DNA of 64,000 bases from Pyrinomonadaceae bacterium. GTDB lineage: Bacteria > Acidobacteriota > Blastocatellia > Pyrinomonadales > Pyrinomonadaceae. The position numbers were made by a program, and so were the translations under genes. This document shows, piece after piece, positions 1 through 7,924 of this stretch. The stretch's first letter is position 1. Each line of letters opens with the position of its first letter. The notes beneath the pieces are model-generated. The model was not told the DNA's origin, made no database searches, and saw only the letters and a list, made by a program, of their open reading frames with translations. The stretch is from NCBI GenBank assembly GCA_025054715.1, contig JANWYH010000001.1, positions 432,001-496,000 of the forward strand, read 5' to 3'.

Positions 1-746
1 CACTGGCCGCGAACGGTTGTTTTTCGGCGGGTGCTGGAATGGTGACGCTAGCTGTTCCAAGGAAAATAAAGTTTGCTGTAGCCTCGAAAACAATCAATGA
101 AATTATAGTCAGAGCCATAGAAGATGAGACATTTTTTTTCGAAGATTATGAATGCGTAGCGGTAGGCTGCGGTCTTGAGTCTAGTGAAGAAACTAAACAG
201 CTAGTTCGTAGACTCGTCGAAGGTCGAACCTCGGCGATGATTCTGGATGCGGAAGCACTGAATTCGCTATCGCCTTTTGATTTAAAATCGGAAAGCAATT
301 TGCCTTTGATTTTAACGCCGCACATTGGCGAATTTGAGCGTCTTCTGGGAAGGAAAGTTTCTGATCGGGTAAAGGATGCCGCAGAATTTGCGGTTAGACA
401 CGGGGTAATCTTGCTATTAAAAGGCGAAAGAAATTTGATAATAAAACCTGACGGAACAGTGGTAGTGATTCCGACAGGTGATTCGGGCGTTTCGAGAGCT
501 GGAGCGGGCGATACTTTAACTGGGATTCTATCTGCTTTTGTTGCGCAGACTGTCGCTCGCTGTGGGCTTAAGGCAGAGGAGATATTTGAGTCAGTTGTAG
601 CTGGAACATACATTGCAGGTTTAGCCGCGGAGATTGCATCAAAGAAGTTTTCAAGAAGATTTATGACCCCGACTTCTGTCTTAGATTGTCTTAAGCAGGC
701 TATTATTGAGGTAACGGGTGAAGATGGAGAAAGCATTTCTTTGTAA
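1..746 (+). CDS. nnr: NAD(P)H-hydrate dehydratase domain (NnrD), 5' end outside the window
   Basis: C-terminal part of the ATP/ADP-dependent dehydratase that repairs hydrated NAD(P)H (ribokinase-like fold). The reading frame is open from base 3 to the stop at 744-746. It reads GCFSAGAGMVTLAVP before and across the first ATG (39), a conserved stretch of the family, so the ATG at 39 is an internal methionine and the gene starts upstream. Visible motifs are LTPHIGEFERL and, near the C terminus, SRAGAGDTLTG, the nucleotide-binding GxGD loop. In many bacteria this domain is fused behind an epimerase domain (NnrE); whether that is so here cannot be seen. It overlaps tsaE, a common pairing. Family confident; full architecture unknown. 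Confidence 0.88.
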   Translation, partial: LAANGCFSAGAGMVTLAVPRKIKFAVASKTINEIIVRAIEDETFFFEDYECVAVGCGLESSEETKQLVRRLVEGRTSAMILDAEALNSLSPFDLKSESNLPLILTPHIGEFERLLGRKVSDRVKDAAEFAVRHGVILLLKGERNLIIKPDGTVVVIPTGDSGVSRAGAGDTLTGILSAFVAQTVARCGLKAEEIFESVVAGTYIAGLAAEIASKKFSRRFMTPTSVLDCLKQAIIEVTGEDGESISL

Positions 747-1227
747 GACGCCAGAGGAAACTTTTGAATTGGGAAAAGAAATCGGCAAATGCCTTTCTGG
801 CGGAGAAGTGATTTTGCTTTTCGGCGGTCTTGGTTCAGGTAAAACCTTGCTAACTAAGGGGATAGTTTCGAGTCTTGGTTATGATGAAAACGACGTTAAT
901 TCTCCTTCCTTTACGCTTGTGAATACTTATGAGGCTGAGAAGGGAAGAGTTTATCATCTAGACCTTTGGAGATTGAGTAATGAATTAGATGTCGGCTTTT
1001 CAACGGGGCTTGACGAAATTTTATCCGGTGAAGCCATAGTTATAATCGAATGGGCGGAGAAGCTTTCAAATTATGATTTTGATCGTTCCAAAAGTGTAGA
1101 AATTAGGATAGAGGAAGATGAAGACGAAAGGAGAAAAATCACTATTTCTGGTAGGCTTGTGGAAGACTGTATCATAAATTTTGTTGGCAAATATTCCGAG
1201 TATGATTCACCGAGACATTTTAGTTAA
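718..1227 (+). CDS. tsaE: tRNA threonylcarbamoyladenosine biosynthesis ATPase TsaE
   Basis: P-loop ATPase that works with TsaD and TsaB to make t6A37 on ANN-decoding tRNAs. The 169-residue product carries Walker A GGLGSGKT near residue 36, followed by NSPSFTLVNTYE and VYHLDLWRL, both typical of TsaE, and IIEWAEKL near residue 105. Length is close to the family norm of about 150, with a slightly longer acidic tail. It overlaps the end of nnr by 29 bases. The GTG at 718 has GAGG six bases upstream; an ATG at 724 in the same frame is an equally possible start. No tsaB or tsaD is nearby. Followed by a 219-base intergenic stretch. Confidence 0.9.
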   Translation: MKMEKAFLCKTPEETFELGKEIGKCLSGGEVILLFGGLGSGKTLLTKGIVSSLGYDENDVNSPSFTLVNTYEAEKGRVYHLDLWRLSNELDVGFSTGLDEILSGEAIVIIEWAEKLSNYDFDRSKSVEIRIEEDEDERRKITISGRLVEDCIINFVGKYSEYDSPRHFS

Positions 1228-1381
1228 ACCCAAACATAGAACATCGGTTACGATGCCTGCGAAGTGTTTGAGTCGTAGAAATTCAGTCTTGATGCTATAT
1301 TTCAGGCGTGTGTCTTCAAAAATCTCGTAGCTTCGGTCATGCAAAACGCAAGAGCTTTTCTACAGAAGAATTTAGATGAGT

Positions 1382-1411
1382 TTGGATAAGATGCTGTTTT
1401 CGACGTAAAAT
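1382..1411 (+). promoter_or_regulatory. Putative sigma70 promoter for the thiolase operon
   Basis: TTGGAT (1382-1387) and TAAAAT (1406-1411) are separated by 18 bases, in the 219-base gap before the thiolase. A Shine-Dalgarno-like GAGGAAAGG (1428-1436) follows, about 10 bases before the start. The rest of the gap (1228-1381) shows no open frame or strong hairpin. Both hexamers are imperfect, so this is a tentative call. Confidence 0.4.
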
Positions 1412-1446
1412 GAAGTTTAATTTTTTCGAGGAAAGGAAAAACTACG

Positions 1447-2646
1447 ATGAAAGAAGCAGTTATAATAAGCGCAGTTAGAACGCCTACGGGTAAATTTCAA
1501 GGGTTATTGAAAGGTTTTACTGCTACGGATTTAGGAGCAATAGTTGTAAGAGAGGCGGTGAAACGAGCAGGGATAAAGCCGGAAGATGTTGATGAAGTTA
1601 TAATGGGATGCGTAATTCAAGCTGGACTAGGACAAGCTCCGGCTAGACAGGCAGCATTGAAGGCAGGGCTGCCGCCAGAGGTATCAGCTCTTACAATCAA
1701 CATGGTTTGTGGTTCTGGACTTCGTGCCGTCGCGTTGGCTGCACAAGCCATAAAGCTTGGCGATGCCGATTTTGTTGTCGCTGGTGGTATGGAATCAATG
1801 TCAAATGCGCCCTATGCTTTGCCTGGAGCGAGAGATGGCTATCGGATGGGACACCAAAATGTAGTGGACTTAATGATTCATGATGGTTTATGGTGTCCTT
1901 TTGAAAATTGGCATATGGGAAATACGGCTGAAGTAGTGGCTCAAAAATACCAAATTACGCGCGGTGAGCAAGATGAATTCGCTTATAATTCTCACCGAAA
2001 AGCTACAGAAGCGCAAAAAACTGGAAAATTTCAGCAGGAGATAGTCCCAATTGAGATTCCTCAAAAAAAGGGTGAGCCAATAATTCTAGACTATGATGAA
2101 CCTGTTAGACCTGATACTACTGTTGAGGCTTTGTCAAAACTGAAGCCTGCTTTCCAAAAAGATGGCACTGTAACGGCAGGTAATGCGCCGGGAGTGAATG
2201 ATGGAGCTTCTGCGGTTGTTGTAACATCAGCTGAAAAAGCTGCAGAGTTAGGCATTGAGCCGCTGGCTAGGATTGTTTCTTATGCTACTTCGGGAATTGA
2301 GCCTAGAATGATAATGATGGCACCGGTTGAAGGTGTTCGTCGAGCAGTTGAAAGGGCAGGCTGGAAGCTTTCTGAAGTCGATCTTTTCGAGCTTAATGAG
2401 GCTTTTTCGGTGCAAGCATTGGGCGTTATGAGGGAGCTTGGGATTGATCCAGAGAGGGTTAATGTGAATGGCGGTGCAGTTGCTCTTGGTCATGCGATCG
2501 GAAGCTCGGGTAGTCGGGTTCTTACTACGCTTCTTTACGAGATGAAACGAAGAGGCGTGCGTCGCGGTGTTGCCGGGCTTTGTCTCGGCGGCGGAAACTC
2601 TGTTGCAATGGCAGTCGAAAGGGATGGGTTTGGAGGTTCGAGATGA
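1447..2646 (+). CDS. Acetyl-CoA C-acetyltransferase (thiolase)
   Basis: Type II thiolase, interconverting acetoacetyl-CoA (or other 3-ketoacyl-CoA) plus CoA with acetyl-CoA. The 399-residue length is normal. The catalytic triad is visible: nucleophile C88 in [11 protein letters not shown]349 in [10 protein letters not shown] and C379 in CLGGGNS. A good ribosome site (GAGGAAAGG) precedes the ATG. The stop overlaps the sucC start by four bases (ATGA), so the two are translationally coupled. Such thiolases act in beta-oxidation, ketone-body turnover or the first step of polyhydroxybutyrate or mevalonate synthesis; nothing adjacent decides which, although an acyl-CoA dehydrogenase and a crotonase lie elsewhere in the window. 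Substrate range uncertain, family certain. Confidence 0.93.
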   Translation: MKEAVIISAVRTPTGKFQGLLKGFTATDLGAIVVREAVKRAGIKPEDVDEVIMGCVIQAGLGQAPARQAALKAGLPPEVSALTINMVCGSGLRAVALAAQAIKLGDADFVVAGGMESMSNAPYALPGARDGYRMGHQNVVDLMIHDGLWCPFENWHMGNTAEVVAQKYQITRGEQDEFAYNSHRKATEAQKTGKFQQEIVPIEIPQKKGEPIILDYDEPVRPDTTVEALSKLKPAFQKDGTVTAGNAPGVNDGASAVVVTSAEKAAELGIEPLARIVSYATSGIEPRMIMMAPVEGVRRAVERAGWKLSEVDLFELNEAFSVQALGVMRELGIDPERVNVNGGAVALGHAIGSSGSRVLTTLLYEMKRRGVRRGVAGLCLGGGNSVAMAVERDGFGGSR

Positions 2647-3818
2647 AAATTCATGAATATCAAGCAAAAGAGCTTTTGAAAAGTTTTGGGGTTACGGTTC
2701 CGCGCGGGATTGTTGTGAAAACGCCTGATGAAGCCGAAAAGGCAGCGCGTGAGCTTGGAACAGAAATTATTGTAGTGAAGGCGCAGATTCACGCAGGCGG
2801 ACGTGGAAAGGCTGGTGGTGTTAAACTTGCAAAATCTCCCGAAGAAGCACGAAAGCTAGCTTCTGAAATGCTCGGGAAACGCTTAGTTACTCATCAAACA
2901 GGTCCCGAAGGTCGAGAAGTTAAAACCTTACTCATCGAAGAAGGGCTACCCATAGAACGTGAGTTTTATTTGGGTATAACTTTAGATCGTCAACAAGGGC
3001 GTAACGTTTTTATGGCGTCTGCGGCAGGTGGGATGGACATAGAAGAAGTAGCGGCTGTTTCTCCAGAAAAAATCCTGAAAGAAACCATAAGTCCGTCAGT
3101 CGGTTTCCTCCCTTTTCAGGCTCGCAAACTGGCTTTTGGGCTTGGAGTTCCATCTGATCTTGTTAGTCAAGCCGTTAGTTTCATGTTAAGACTTTACGAA
3201 GCTTATGAAAGGATGGATGCTTCTTTAGTTGAGATAAATCCTTTCTTGCTCACAAAAGACAACAGGTTGATTGCTTTGGATGCGAAAGTGAATTTTGATG
3301 ACAATGCTATTTTTAGACACAGGGAGTATCTGGAACTAAGAGACTTAAATGAGGAAGAGCCATTAGAGACAGAAGCTTCAAAATATGGTCTAAATTACAT
3401 AAAGCTTGATGGTAACATCGGTTGCATGGTCAATGGAGCTGGACTTGCCATGGCAACGATGGACATAATAAAACTTCATGGTGGCGAACCCGCTAACTTT
3501 CTTGACGTTGGCGGAAGTGCATCACAAGAAAGAGTTGAACAAGCTTTTCGCATTTTGCTTGCCGATAAAAACGTCAAGGCGGTCTTGATCAATATCTTTG
3601 GCGGGATAGTCCGAACAGACATGGTTGCTCGCGGTGTAGTAGCTGCTGCGAAAAATTTAGAGGTAAAGGTTCCGGTGATTGTAAGACTTGAGGGGACAAA
3701 CGTTGAAGAAGGCAATAGAATCATTGCTGAATCAGGGCTGAATTTCATCGTAGCTAGCAGCATGAGCGACGCAGCGAAGAAGGCTGTTGCGGCGGCAGGA
3801 CTGGTGGCTACTGGGTAA
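2643..3818 (+). CDS. sucC: Succinate-CoA ligase [ADP/GDP-forming] beta subunit
   Basis: TCA-cycle enzyme subunit forming ATP or GTP from succinyl-CoA. The start [12 protein letters not shown] at 2643 is the canonical SucC N terminus, so the upstream in-frame codons (from 2580) are not used. 391 residues, the normal length. N-terminal ATP-grasp domain with [17 protein letters not shown]-terminal CoA-ligase domain with FLDVGGSAS and [10 protein letters not shown]. It overlaps the thiolase stop (ATGA). The alpha subunit gene sucD, which normally follows directly, is not here: the next gene is a metallo-beta-lactamase protein. SucD must be encoded elsewhere for this subunit to work. Confidence 0.95.
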   Translation: MKIHEYQAKELLKSFGVTVPRGIVVKTPDEAEKAARELGTEIIVVKAQIHAGGRGKAGGVKLAKSPEEARKLASEMLGKRLVTHQTGPEGREVKTLLIEEGLPIEREFYLGITLDRQQGRNVFMASAAGGMDIEEVAAVSPEKILKETISPSVGFLPFQARKLAFGLGVPSDLVSQAVSFMLRLYEAYERMDASLVEINPFLLTKDNRLIALDAKVNFDDNAIFRHREYLELRDLNEEEPLETEASKYGLNYIKLDGNIGCMVNGAGLAMATMDIIKLHGGEPANFLDVGGSASQERVEQAFRILLADKNVKAVLINIFGGIVRTDMVARGVVAAAKNLEVKVPVIVRLEGTNVEEGNRIIAESGLNFIVASSMSDAAKKAVAAAGLVATG

Positions 3819-3822
3819 AATT

Positions 3823-5211
3823 ATGGCTGAAATCGGTTTTTATGGTGGAGTTGGAACCGTCACTGGCTCAAAATACCTTCTTTCAGTAAATGGAAAGAAA
3901 ATTCTAGTCGAGTGTGGACTTTTTCAGGGCGAGAAGCACCTGCGAGAAAAAAATTGGGAAGCCCCGCCTTTTGAGCCTTCTGAGATAGATGCTGTCATAT
4001 TGACGCATGCGCATATTGATCACAGTGGTTATCTGCCGCGGTTAGTAAAGCTCGGATATAAGGGTAAAGTCTTTACTTCTCGCGCGACAGCCGATTTGTT
4101 AAAGATCCTGCTTCCTGACTCAGCAAGGCTCCAGGAGGAAGAAGCCGATTATAGAAACCGTCACGGGTTGACTTCCCACTCACCGGCGCTGCCGCTTTAC
4201 AGCGAAGAAGATGCTCGGCAGGCGTTGAAGCTTCTTATGGGCGTTCCAAATAACGGACAAGCGGTTGAAATCTGTGACGGTGTTCGGGCAAGCTTTCGCA
4301 TTGCTGGTCACATTCTAGGAGCAAGTCTCGTGTTAGTGGAAATTGAAGAAAAAAACTCACTGAAATTTTTATTTTCTGGTGATCTCGGTCATTACGATCA
4401 ACCTATCTTACGTGATCCTTCACCGCCAGTAGAATGTGATTACCTGATGGTTGAGTCAACCTACGGTGACAGATTACATGGCGAGGTTTCACCAAAAGAG
4501 CAGATGGCACGGATTGTGAATGAGGCTCATCAAAAGGGTTCTCCTGTGCTGATACCGGCATTTGCGGTTGGAAGAACACAAGAAATCTTATATCTTCTTC
4601 GCGAGTTAGAAGACGAGGGGAGAATTCCAACTTTGCCTATAATTGTCGATTCTCCGATGGCTTTGCAAGCAATTCAAGTTTATAATCGCTGGACCGAAGA
4701 GCACGATGAAGAATATGCGTCGCTTTTAGCTAAAAAAATTCATCCTCTTAAGACACACCGGATGCGGTTTACTTCAACACGTCAAGAGTCTAAAGACTTA
4801 AACAACATGGAAGGAGCAAGAATTATAATATCCTCTTCTGGGATGCTTACAGGTGGGCGTGTACTTCATCATGCGATGAGGATTTTGCCTAATGAGAATG
4901 CAATTTTGGTTTTTGTTGGTTATCAAGCAGCTGGAACGCGTGGCAGGCTTATTCTTGACGGGGCTCGCGAGGTGAAAATCATGAAGCAAATGGTGCCAGT
5001 TCGCTGTCGAATAGAGGTTATCGAAGGATTTTCCGCTCATGCTGACTGGAAAGGAGTCTTGCGTTGGCTTGAAGGCTTGCAGAAAGCACCTAAAATGGTT
5101 TTCACGACACACGGAGAGCCTGAAGCCTCTTCTGCAATGGCTGAAAGAATTCAGGATAGATTCGGTTGGAAAGTCGTTGTTCCACAATATGGTCAGAAAC
5201 TTCCACTTTAG
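3823..5211 (+). CDS. Beta-CASP metallo-beta-lactamase, probable RNA exonuclease/endonuclease
   Basis: 462-residue protein of the CPSF/RNase J-like superfamily. The lactamase domain carries the zinc motif H62-A-H64-I-D66-H67 (LTHAHIDHSGYLPRL), followed by FSGDLGHYD. The beta-CASP part has FAVGRTQEIL and SSSGMLTGGR, and the C-terminal zinc-ligand motifs FSAHADWKG and TTHGEPEA. This layout matches the bacterial 'MBL fold RNA-specific metallohydrolase' family related to CPSF-73, likely acting in RNA processing or decay. The chosen ATG at 3823 begins MAEIGFYGGVGTVTGS, the conserved N terminus; the longer in-frame form from 3787 would overlap sucC. It sits four bases after sucC and six before thiL, so all belong to one transcript. 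Substrate unknown. Confidence 0.85.
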   Translation: MAEIGFYGGVGTVTGSKYLLSVNGKKILVECGLFQGEKHLREKNWEAPPFEPSEIDAVILTHAHIDHSGYLPRLVKLGYKGKVFTSRATADLLKILLPDSARLQEEEADYRNRHGLTSHSPALPLYSEEDARQALKLLMGVPNNGQAVEICDGVRASFRIAGHILGASLVLVEIEEKNSLKFLFSGDLGHYDQPILRDPSPPVECDYLMVESTYGDRLHGEVSPKEQMARIVNEAHQKGSPVLIPAFAVGRTQEILYLLRELEDEGRIPTLPIIVDSPMALQAIQVYNRWTEEHDEEYASLLAKKIHPLKTHRMRFTSTRQESKDLNNMEGARIIISSSGMLTGGRVLHHAMRILPNENAILVFVGYQAAGTRGRLILDGAREVKIMKQMVPVRCRIEVIEGFSAHADWKGVLRWLEGLQKAPKMVFTTHGEPEASSAMAERIQDRFGWKVVVPQYGQKLPL

Positions 5212-5216
5212 CCAAG

Positions 5217-6158
5217 ATGCGAAAAGAGTTTGAGTTTATAGATTTTTTGAAGCACCGTTTCAGACTAAGTAAGATAGGTGACGATTGTGCTGTTTTGCAA
5301 GTAGAAGAAGAAAAGGAGCTAGTAGTTACCGCTGATCTTTTAGTTGAGGGTGTGGATTTTCTAATTGATTGGGCAGATGCTACACAGATAGGACATAAAG
5401 CACTTGCAGTGTCTCTTTCTGATATTGCTGCAATGGGAGCAAATCCTCGTTGGGCGCTGGTTTCGATCGGGGTAAGCCAGGAGCTTTGGAAAACGGACTT
5501 TGTCGAAAAATTTTACGAAGGATGGTTTTCTTTGGCAAAAGATTTTTCTGTTGAGCTTGTAGGCGGGGACATTTCGAAAAGTGAAATTTTGGTTATTGAT
5601 TCTGTAGTTATTGGTGAAGTAGAAAAAGGGAAAGCGATAAGGCGGGATGGGGCTAAAGTCAATGATAAAATTTTTGTTACAGGCTTTCTAGGAGAAGCTG
5701 CCGCAGGTTTAAGGCTTCTTAAAAACCGCAAGTCAGAACCTAAAAGGTTAATTTTGCGGCAGTTAGAGCCGATGCCACGCATCAAAACAGGAAGGCTCAT
5801 CTGTCAAAATTCCATTGCAAGTTCCATGATTGACATAAGTGATGGTCTTTCTACGGATCTTTGGCATATTTGCAAGATGAGCCACGTCGGAGCAAGAATC
5901 TTTGCCGACGCTATTCCAATGAGCGAAGAACTCCAAAGAATATTTAACTTTCCAGAGAGTCTGGAGCTTGCTCTTCACGGAGGAGAAGATTTTGAATTGC
6001 TTTTTACGGTAAATCCCGAAAACGTTGATAAGTTGAGTAGCCTTTCAAAAGAAACACAAATAACTCTTATTGGTGAAGTTGTGGCTAGTAGTCAAATAGA
6101 GCTAGTCTTTAAAGATAAGATAGACATCCTCGCGCCCAAAGGTTTTCAGCATTTTTAA
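5217..6158 (+). CDS. thiL: Thiamine-monophosphate kinase
   Basis: Phosphorylates thiamine monophosphate to the active cofactor thiamine pyrophosphate. 313 residues, the usual size. Visible motifs are IGDDCAVLQ at the N terminus, VTADLLVEGVDF, HKALAVSLSDIAAMGANPRW (the classic ThiL/AIR synthase-like segment), GGDIS, IDISDGLSTDL and LHGGEDFELLF. The ATG at 5217 lies five bases after the previous stop; longer in-frame starts fall inside the metallohydrolase gene and are rejected. Last gene of the thiolase-sucC-MBL-thiL run, ended by a strong hairpin terminator two bases downstream. No other thiamine genes are adjacent, apart from the glycine oxidase thiO at 56.4 kb. Confidence 0.93.
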   Translation: MRKEFEFIDFLKHRFRLSKIGDDCAVLQVEEEKELVVTADLLVEGVDFLIDWADATQIGHKALAVSLSDIAAMGANPRWALVSIGVSQELWKTDFVEKFYEGWFSLAKDFSVELVGGDISKSEILVIDSVVIGEVEKGKAIRRDGAKVNDKIFVTGFLGEAAAGLRLLKNRKSEPKRLILRQLEPMPRIKTGRLICQNSIASSMIDISDGLSTDLWHICKMSHVGARIFADAIPMSEELQRIFNFPESLELALHGGEDFELLFTVNPENVDKLSSLSKETQITLIGEVVASSQIELVFKDKIDILAPKGFQHF

Positions 6159-6159
6159 A

Positions 6160-6188
6160 GGGTGAGCGTCTAAACTCACCCTATTTTT
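6160..6188. terminator. Intrinsic terminator shared by thiL (+) and sqr (-)
   Basis: Perfect 7-bp stem GGGTGAG (6160-6166) / CTCACCC (6175-6181) with an 8-base loop, followed on the + strand by TATTTTT. On the minus strand the hairpin is followed by a weaker T/A-rich tract. It lies exactly between two convergent stops, so it probably serves both transcripts, mainly thiL. Confidence 0.87.
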
Positions 6189-7365
6189 AGGCTCTTCCGC
6201 GTAACATCCCGTACCAGTAAAGCGGTGGTAAAACATATTTTTTCAAAAGAAACATCGAGTATCTTTCTTTGCTTTGATCAAACGGGAAAGTTTCGCGTGG
6301 ATTTAGATCGTAGTCAAATTCAGCAAGGATTAAGCTATCGTAACCAGTAACGAGCGGGCAAGATGTGTAACCATCATAGGTTGCTGTGAGCGGCTCACCT
6401 TTCATTAAGCTTAAAAGGTTTTTAACCAAAACAGGAGCCTGTTTGCGAATAGCGGCACCCGTTTTAGAAGTTGGCAAATTACTAGCATCACCGATACCAA
6501 AGACGTTCGGGTATTTTTTATGTTGCAGAGTTGACTTATCAACGTCAACCCAACCAGCACTATCGGCAAGTGGGCTGTTTTTAATAAAGTCCGGTGGTCC
6601 CATTGGAGGGGTTACATGGATCATGTCGTAGGGTTGAACTAGCTCCTCATTTGTATCAAGGTTTATAAAAACGGCTTCTTTCTTTTCTGGTCTTATTTCG
6701 GTCAGATTATGTTTGAACAGAGTTTCGATGCCAGTTTCTTGACAATGCTTCATTAGTGCGTCTGCATATTTTTTGACACTGAAAATCGAAGGCATTCCGC
6801 TTATGAATTTAACTTTTATCTTGTCACGAACACCGTGTATCCTGAAGTAATCTTCAGCCAAATAAGCAATTTTTTGAGGAGCACCACCGCATTTTATGGG
6901 CGTGTTAGGCTGTGTAAAGACAGCAATTCCTTCTTTAAGATTTTGTATATTTTCCCAAGTAGAATCAACTGTTTCATAAGCGTAGTTACTGCAGACTCCA
7001 TTTTTGCCGAGTGATTCTTTCAAACCCTTTACCTTATCCCAGTTTATTTGAATTCCGGGGCATACGACCAGATATTCATAGGTGATTGTTTCATTTTTAT
7101 CGGTTATAACCTGATTTTCTTCAGGGCGAAATTCTGTTACTCTCGACTGAATCCATCTTACTCCATCAGGTATGTAATCTTTTTCTTCTCTTTCGGAGTT
7201 TTCTTTTGGAAAAATTCCTCCACCTACGAGTGTCCATAGTGGTTGATAGTAATGTTTAGTCGAAGGCTCGATAATAGCTATCTCATCTTCGCCTAATTTT
7301 CGCCTTAACTGGGCAGCAACCGTTATCCCTGCCGTTCCTCCACCTACTATTACTACTTTATACAT
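6187..7365 (-). CDS. sqr: Sulfide:quinone oxidoreductase, type II (mitochondrial SQOR-like)
   Basis: Membrane-associated FAD enzyme oxidising sulfide and passing electrons to quinone. 392 residues. Rossmann FAD motif VVIVGGGTAGITVA at the N terminus, GIGDASNLPTSKTGAA near residue 291 as the second FAD contact, and a C-terminal segment KKYVLPPLYWYGMLRG that probably anchors it. Two cysteines, C159 in IKCGGAPQK and C336 in YTSCPLVTGYDS, match the conserved pair of the type II (human SQOR-like) group; the third cysteine typical of type I enzymes is not evident. The start has a strong Shine-Dalgarno (GGAGGGAAAG) and two duplicated promoters upstream. Likely role is sulfide detoxification or use as an electron donor. 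Confidence 0.9.
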   Translation of the reverse strand: MYKVVIVGGGTAGITVAAQLRRKLGEDEIAIIEPSTKHYYQPLWTLVGGGIFPKENSEREEKDYIPDGVRWIQSRVTEFRPEENQVITDKNETITYEYLVVCPGIQINWDKVKGLKESLGKNGVCSNYAYETVDSTWENIQNLKEGIAVFTQPNTPIKCGGAPQKIAYLAEDYFRIHGVRDKIKVKFISGMPSIFSVKKYADALMKHCQETGIETLFKHNLTEIRPEKKEAVFINLDTNEELVQPYDMIHVTPPMGPPDFIKNSPLADSAGWVDVDKSTLQHKKYPNVFGIGDASNLPTSKTGAAIRKQAPVLVKNLLSLMKGEPLTATYDGYTSCPLVTGYDSLILAEFDYDLNPRETFPFDQSKERYSMFLLKKYVLPPLYWYGMLRGRA

Positions 7366-7393
7366 GACTCTTTCCCTCCAATTAGTTTTTCAC

Positions 7394-7492
7394 TTTGATC
7401 ATATGCTTAAATAATTTCCTTCGCAAGTTTAAAAGTTTTATTAAATCGTAATATTCGTTAATTCTTTGATTATATGCTTAAATAATTTTCTT
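7394..7492 (-). repeat. Two direct copies of a 28-bp promoter repeat upstream of sqr
   Basis: Copies at 7394-7421 and 7465-7492 match at 26 of 28 positions, 71 bp apart; they differ at the fourth base of TTTGAT(C/T) and near the 3' end. Read on the minus strand each contains the -10 hexamer and the spacer of a sigma70 promoter. This looks like a segmental duplication of a promoter, not a mobile repeat. Confidence 0.75.
7398..7426 (-). promoter_or_regulatory. sqr proximal promoter P1
   Basis: On the minus strand TTGCGA (7426-7421) and TATGAT (7403-7398) are separated by exactly 17 bases. Transcription would begin near 7391, leaving a leader of about 25 bases with the GGAGGGAAAG ribosome site before the sqr ATG. 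Confidence 0.6.
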
Positions 7493-7497
7493 TGAAA
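7469..7497 (-). promoter_or_regulatory. sqr distal promoter P2
   Basis: On the minus strand TTTCAA (7497-7492) and a consensus TATAAT (7474-7469) are separated by 17 bases. The spacer is nearly identical to that of P1, as part of the repeated 28-mer. The -10 is better and the -35 worse than in P1. Confidence 0.5.
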
Positions 7498-7874
7498 GAG
7501 CTTAATTAGGTGATTTTCTAGACGACTTGGCATGAAAACTAGTAGGATGGGAATCTCGAAACAGTGTTTCTATAAGTGAAGCCAAAGTCAGACTAAGAGC
7601 CCATTATTTTTGAGATTGAAAGCTATTTTCTGTAAACCCTAAGTTCTCGTTAAAATAAGCACTACTAGGAAAGTTGTTTCTTAAAGCGCTAGAATGGAAA
7701 TCACCGTGAAGGAAGAGTATAAGGACGATTAAGTATTCTCGTTGCTATCAGTTTGGGATATGGTGGTAATTAAACGCCTCACGAAGTAAGATACCTGATG
7801 CTCTATGGGCTACACTTGCAACTCAAAAGGGGCTCCTTTGTTGGAGGCAAAGGTTTACCTATCGGCTATCTTTC

Positions 7875-7902
7875 TTGCGTGATGTTATATTTTAACTATA
7901 GA
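7875..7902 (+). promoter_or_regulatory. Possible promoter of the PLD-HerA gene
   Basis: TTGCGT (7875-7880), a 16-base spacer, and TATAGA (7897-7902), followed by the strong ribosome site GGAGGAGGAAAG just before the ATG at 7925. The leader would be short, about 15 bases. Tentative. Confidence 0.35.
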
Positions 7903-7924
7903 ATCTTGGAGGAGGAAAGAAAGG

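Larger units (their letters stand above)
7366..7924. other. 559-base intergenic region between sqr and the PLD-HerA gene
   Basis: Longest gene-free stretch of the window, between divergent genes. The sqr-proximal part (7394-7497) holds two copies of a promoter-bearing repeat (listed separately). The middle (about 7500-7820) has no open frame with a ribosome site, no tRNA-like fold and no recognisable insertion-sequence end. At 7824-7853 short complementary arms (AAAGG, CCTTTG, CAAAGG) could form alternative small hairpins, too short to call. A possible promoter for the downstream gene lies at 7875-7902. Confidence 0.6.

Noticed and set aside
39-746. A complete 235-residue gene starting at the ATG at 39
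   Set aside because: Codons 3-38 already encode conserved NnrD residues in frame; the gene begins before the window.
2248-2667. Antisense reading frame of 139 residues under the thiolase, and similar long antisense frames under 9209-9643, 48960-49481, 16942-17454 and 35226-35774
   Set aside because: No ribosome sites, odd amino-acid composition, and the opposite strand encodes well-conserved proteins with intact motifs.
7824-7853. Alternative small hairpins (AAAGG / CCTTTG / CAAAGG) upstream of the PLD-HerA gene as a riboswitch or attenuator
   Set aside because: Arms of only 5-6 bp and upstream of the likely promoter at 7875-7902, so they would not be in that transcript.
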